Origin: Spirochaetaceae bacterium
GTDB taxonomy: Bacteria; Spirochaetota; Spirochaetia; Treponematales; Breznakiellaceae
NCBI GenBank assembly: GCA_031280705.1
Contig: JAITGJ010000116.1
Span: forward strand, 1-7,175
DNA: 7,175 nucleotides
Reading direction: 5' to 3'
The notes under the pieces are model-generated. The model saw only the letters and a list, made by a program, of their open reading frames with translations. It was not told the DNA's origin and ran no database searches. Positions 5,682-7,175 of this stretch are shown here, in pieces (the first letter of the stretch is position 1; the number at the start of each line of letters is the position of its first letter). The translations under genes and the position numbers were made by a program.

Positions 5682-5707
5682 CAGGCAACAGGCAACAGGC
5701 AACAGGC
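5682..5707. repeat. 7-bp tandem repeat, CAGGCAA, 3.7 copies
   Basis: CAGGCAA is repeated exactly at 5682-5688, 5689-5695 and 5696-5702, with a partial copy CAGGC at 5703-5707. The period is one third of the 21-nt array downstream, and CAGGCAA is also part of that array's conserved core. This suggests a shared origin or shared binding factor. Between 5708 and 5771 no unit-length repeat is seen. Confidence 0.9.
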
Positions 5708-5771
5708 TTATGAGCACATTCTTCACTTTGTCAAGCCCCCTGTAGGCGTTAATTCACCCGCTTCAAGGCCG

Positions 5772-6002
5772 CATTCAGGTAATTTCAACTCATATTTAGG
5801 CATCCACACATCTCGTTCAGGTGAACACGGTGCGCGTTCAGGCAACCGCGCTTCGCGTTCAGGCAACCGCGCCTCATATTCAGGCAACCGCGCACCGCGT
5901 TCAGGCAACCGCGAGTCATATTCAGGCAACCAGAGCTCGTATTCAGGCGAATCCGGCTCATATTCAGGCAGTTACAACCCATATTCAGGCGAACACAACG
6001 GA
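5772..6002 (+). repeat. Array of eleven contiguous 21-nt repeats upstream of the 221-residue gene
   Basis: Units begin at 5772 and every 21 nt after, with no gaps, to 6002. Each starts with a boundary of the type CRYR followed by TTCAGGC (TTTAGGC once, TTCAGGT twice). The central units 5835-5918 continue as AACCGCG. The last 5-6 bases of each unit vary. First and last units are the most divergent, as in ageing tandem arrays. The period of 21 keeps frame, so the array reads as heptapeptides in several frames: (V/I)QATAxx, (R/Y)SGNRxx and FRQPRxx on the plus strand, LPEREAR and CLNxxRG on the minus. The final unit ends GGA and with the next GG forms the GGAGG ribosome binding site of the following gene. 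It lies in the predicted leader of that gene. Whether it acts as RNA, DNA or peptide is unknown. Confidence 0.95.
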
Positions 6003-6009
6003 GGATTGA
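5821..6009 (+). CDS. Possible small heptad-repeat peptide encoded by the array
   Basis: This is a 62-codon frame with a GTG start that is repetitive throughout: TVRVQATALRVQATAP, then HIQATAHRVQATAS and on to IQANTTED. The TGA (6007-6009) is separated by one base from ATG 6011 of the next gene, the spacing of a translationally coupled pair. Against a real gene: no Shine-Dalgarno precedes GTG 5821, the frame is closed upstream by TAG at 5797-5799 (a C-to-T change in unit 2), and other frames of the array are equally open. I list it as a possibility because the stop-start arrangement is neat. Confidence 0.3.
   Translation: MNTVRVQATALRVQATAPHIQATAHRVQATASHIQATRARIQANPAHIQAVTTHIQANTTED
6000..6004 (+). 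promoter_or_regulatory. Shine-Dalgarno formed by the last 21-nt repeat
   Basis: GGAGG lies 6 nt before ATG 6011. Its first three bases belong to the eleventh repeat unit and the last two to the sequence after it. Any folding of the array RNA, or protein bound to it, could therefore control translation of the gene. Confidence 0.8.
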
Positions 6010-6010
6010 T

Positions 6011-6676
6011 ATGCCGGTAACAAGAGATTGGCTCCCGCACAACCGGGAGAAACATCTGGAGATGGCAAAGGACTGGCAGACAGTGATAGGCGCCAAAGCC
6101 GCCGCATGGGCGATTCCAGCGGACGCGATAACGGAATTTTCGGGCCTCGTTCAGGCGGCGGAGAGCGCCCTGGCGATCGCGCACACAGAGGCGACACGCA
6201 CCGCGGTAACCACCGCGCAATGCAAAGCGGCTTTCGAGGCGTTAGCGGACAAGATGCGCGATATCAAGCGCCGCTACTTTCTGGAGCCGCCATTGGTGGA
6301 CGCGGACCTCATCAACCTGGGCCTCAAGCCGCGCGACACCACACACACCGTGAGCGGCCCGCCGTCAGCACAGGTAACGGTGGAAACATTTCTCGTAGGC
6401 CGGCGCGAGCTGGGACTCAAGGTCATCTACGTTACGGGCAGTCCGAACGACGCATCGAACAAGGGCTACCGGATCTACTACCGCGTGGTTGGACACGGCG
6501 AGCCGCCGCCTGAACGTCAGGAAGACCTCACCGTCTCCTTCTACACCAAGCGCAAGAAAGACGTCATGGAGTTCGGCACCGCCGACAGCGGCAAGACGGC
6601 CTACTTCGCGGTGCAGGTTGAAAACGAGGGCAAAAAAGGCCCCTGGGGGCCGATGACAAGCGCCCTCATTCCATAG
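6011..6676 (+). CDS. Conserved-looking protein of unknown function with C-terminal fibronectin-III-like region, linked to the repeat array
   Basis: The protein has 221 residues, no signal peptide and no membrane segment, so it is probably cytoplasmic. The start ATG 6011 is fixed by GGAGG 6 nt upstream. The N-terminal half (about 1-90) is mostly helical: TRDWLPHNREKHLEMAKDW (4-22), then an alanine-rich stretch around GLVQAAESALAIAHTEATR (45-63) and a helix ending MRDIKRRYF (82-90). A linker (LGLKPRDTTHTVSGPPSA) leads to a beta-rich half with KGYRIYYRVV (151-160) and GKTAYFAVQVENEGKKGPWG (194-213), ending SALIP. That second half looks like a fibronectin type III or similar sandwich. From memory, proteins starting with a TRDWLP-type motif and ending in ENxxGxxGPWG...SAIIP are seen in termite-gut treponemes and some Bacteroidetes, without known function; this needs a search. 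It reads straight out of the 21-nt array and probably shares its promoter. Confidence 0.9.
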   Translation: MPVTRDWLPHNREKHLEMAKDWQTVIGAKAAAWAIPADAITEFSGLVQAAESALAIAHTEATRTAVTTAQCKAAFEALADKMRDIKRRYFLEPPLVDADLINLGLKPRDTTHTVSGPPSAQVTVETFLVGRRELGLKVIYVTGSPNDASNKGYRIYYRVVGHGEPPPERQEDLTVSFYTKRKKDVMEFGTADSGKTAYFAVQVENEGKKGPWGPMTSALIP

Positions 6677-6693
6677 CGCTGTAGGCGCTATGG
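6671..6693 (+). terminator. Hairpin overlapping the stop codon of the 221-residue gene
   Basis: CCATAGCGC (6671-6679) and GCGCTATGG (6685-6693) are perfect 9-bp partners with a 5-nt loop. The TAG stop (6674-6676) lies in the 5' arm. There is no U tract after it, so it may stabilise the 3' end rather than terminate. Confidence 0.45.
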
Positions 6694-6696
6694 GCA

Positions 6697-6792
6697 GGGG
6701 TCAGGGAACAGACTTTTGGCGGTATCTCGTAACTAACGTTGCTATCTGCGTTAGGTAACACATATCGCCAAAAACCGCTGTCCCCTGTCCCC
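6697..6792. repeat. 96-nt compound inverted repeat, possible small non-autonomous element
   Basis: There are three nested arm pairs. The outer pair, GGGGTCAGGGAACAG (6697-6711) with CTGTCCCCTGTCCCC (6778-6792), matches at 13 of 15. The middle pair, TTTTGGCGGTAT (6714-6725) with ATATCGCCAAAA (6762-6773), matches at 11 of 12 plus one G-T. The inner pair is CTAACG (6733-6738) with CGTTAG (6749-6754). The length, nested symmetry and intergenic position resemble REP/MITE-like elements. No transposase is visible. It separates the 221-residue gene from the next one. Confidence 0.75.
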
Positions 6793-6808
6793 TACTAAAT
6801 GCCAATTC

Positions 6809-6837
6809 CGCCGGAGCTGTCCGGCGCTGGATATAAA
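6809..6837 (+). promoter_or_regulatory. Small hairpin and possible -10 box before the right-edge gene
   Basis: CGCCGGA (6809-6815) and TCCGGCG (6820-6826) form a perfect 7-bp stem. TATAAA (6832-6837) follows and could be a -10 element, but no -35 at normal spacing is seen. The call is weak. Confidence 0.25.
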
Positions 6838-6870
6838 GACAAGCGGGAAAGACCGTGAAGGAGAATTAGT

Positions 6871-7175
6871 ATGAGTTCAAGGAAATGTGTGGTATGCGGA
6901 AAATGGTATGATCCGAGTGTGGACGGTAAACACGGCCTCGCTCCTGGTGGTGGTTTCATGCTGGACTTTGAGTATTGTTCATGGGAATGTTCCAGGTATG
7001 CGGAAAGCCAGCGAAACAGCGGTAGAGGAGACGGCGGCGCGGCAGCAGCGGCGGCGGCAGAGGCGATGGCGGAATCGGCGCGGCAGGCGGCAAGAGCCCA
7101 GGAGGAATCCGACAAAAATGCCGCGGGCAGACAGGCGTGGCCGCCCTTTGAGGAAAAATACGGCAAGTACTTTGC
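6871..7175 (+). CDS. Partial gene: zinc-ribbon-like small protein, function unknown
   Basis: The open frame starts at ATG 6871, with AAGGAG 8 nt upstream, and runs 101 codons to the window edge without a stop. Residues 1-45 carry two cysteine pairs, CVVC (6, 9) and CSWEC (36, 40), the spacing of a treble-clef or zinc-ribbon knuckle, with several aromatics between (KWYDPSVDG, FMLDFEYC). Residues 57-63 are seven alanines from mixed GCG and GCA codons. They start a charged helix-prone stretch (AEAMAESARQAARAQEES), then QAWPPFEEKYGKYF. No signal peptide is present. A short zinc-binding head on an alanine-rich coiled segment suggests a protein- or nucleic-acid-binding adaptor, which is inference. 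I cannot name the family, and the C-terminus is missing. Its relation to the repeat locus is unclear because the 96-nt inverted repeat lies between. Confidence 0.8.
   Translation, partial: MSSRKCVVCGKWYDPSVDGKHGLAPGGGFMLDFEYCSWECSRYAESQRNSGRGDGGAAAAAAAEAMAESARQAARAQEESDKNAAGRQAWPPFEEKYGKYF

Noticed and set aside
5723..5929. Minus-strand LPEREAR heptad-repeat ORF through the array
   Set aside because: It starts only at TTG within a repeat, has no ribosome binding site, and is one of several equally open frames of the same repeats.
5772..6002. CRISPR array
   Set aside because: Units are 21 nt in total, contiguous, with only about 7-14 conserved bases and no spacers of constant length between identical repeats; no cas genes are seen.
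5785..6096. Minus-strand CLNxxRG repeat ORF
   Set aside because: It begins at TTG inside the well-supported 221-residue gene on the other strand and has no Shine-Dalgarno.
6795..7166. Minus-strand 123-codon open frame
   Set aside because: It lies opposite the zinc-ribbon-like gene, which has a good ribosome binding site and patterned cysteines; the minus product is low-complexity.

Overview
The window looks like a GC-rich chromosomal segment from a spirochaete, most likely a host-associated Treponema-like lineage such as those of insect guts. The basis is the mix of proteins: a YtrA-type GntR regulator, a spirochaete-style ClpP, a Wzi-like outer-membrane barrel, and a small cytoplasmic protein of a type I associate with termite-gut treponemes. 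This is recognition from memory, not a search, so the lineage is moderately confident at best. No rRNA, tRNA, CRISPR array, transposase or origin was seen.

Left part (1-1450). A minus-strand operon enters from a strong consensus promoter (599-627) and reads a GntR/YtrA regulator (150-590), then the first 32 codons of a gene that leaves the window at base 1. The regulator carries a run of 14 G in its 3' coding end, a candidate phase-variation tract, and TAGTACAA half-sites sit around its start. On the plus strand, 949-1275 encodes a small two-helix membrane protein with a very basic tail.

Middle part (1432-5061), all minus strand. A promoter at 2691-2719 drives clpP (2616-2002), which is interrupted by one in-frame TGA but otherwise intact with its full catalytic triad. 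It is followed by a membrane-anchored nuclease-like protein related to Holliday-junction resolvases (1883-1446). Upstream, a 633-residue Wzi-like outer-membrane protein (4814-2913) has its own promoter and ends at a 61-nt inverted repeat.

Right part (5062-7175). A small AT-richer gene of unknown function (5436-5062, minus) is divergent from the most interesting locus. On the plus strand this locus holds, in order: a perfect 14-bp palindrome, a promoter, a 7-bp tandem repeat, an array of eleven 21-nt repeats (5772-6002) whose last unit forms the Shine-Dalgarno of the next gene, and a 221-residue protein of unknown function (6011-6676). A hairpin over that gene's stop codon and a 96-nt compound inverted repeat (6697-6792) follow. 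A zinc-ribbon-like gene (6871 onward) runs off the right edge. The repeat array plus its adjacent gene is the best candidate for an undescribed system: the repeat period is a multiple of three, five of six frames stay open through the core repeats, and repeat and gene are physically fused through the ribosome binding site.
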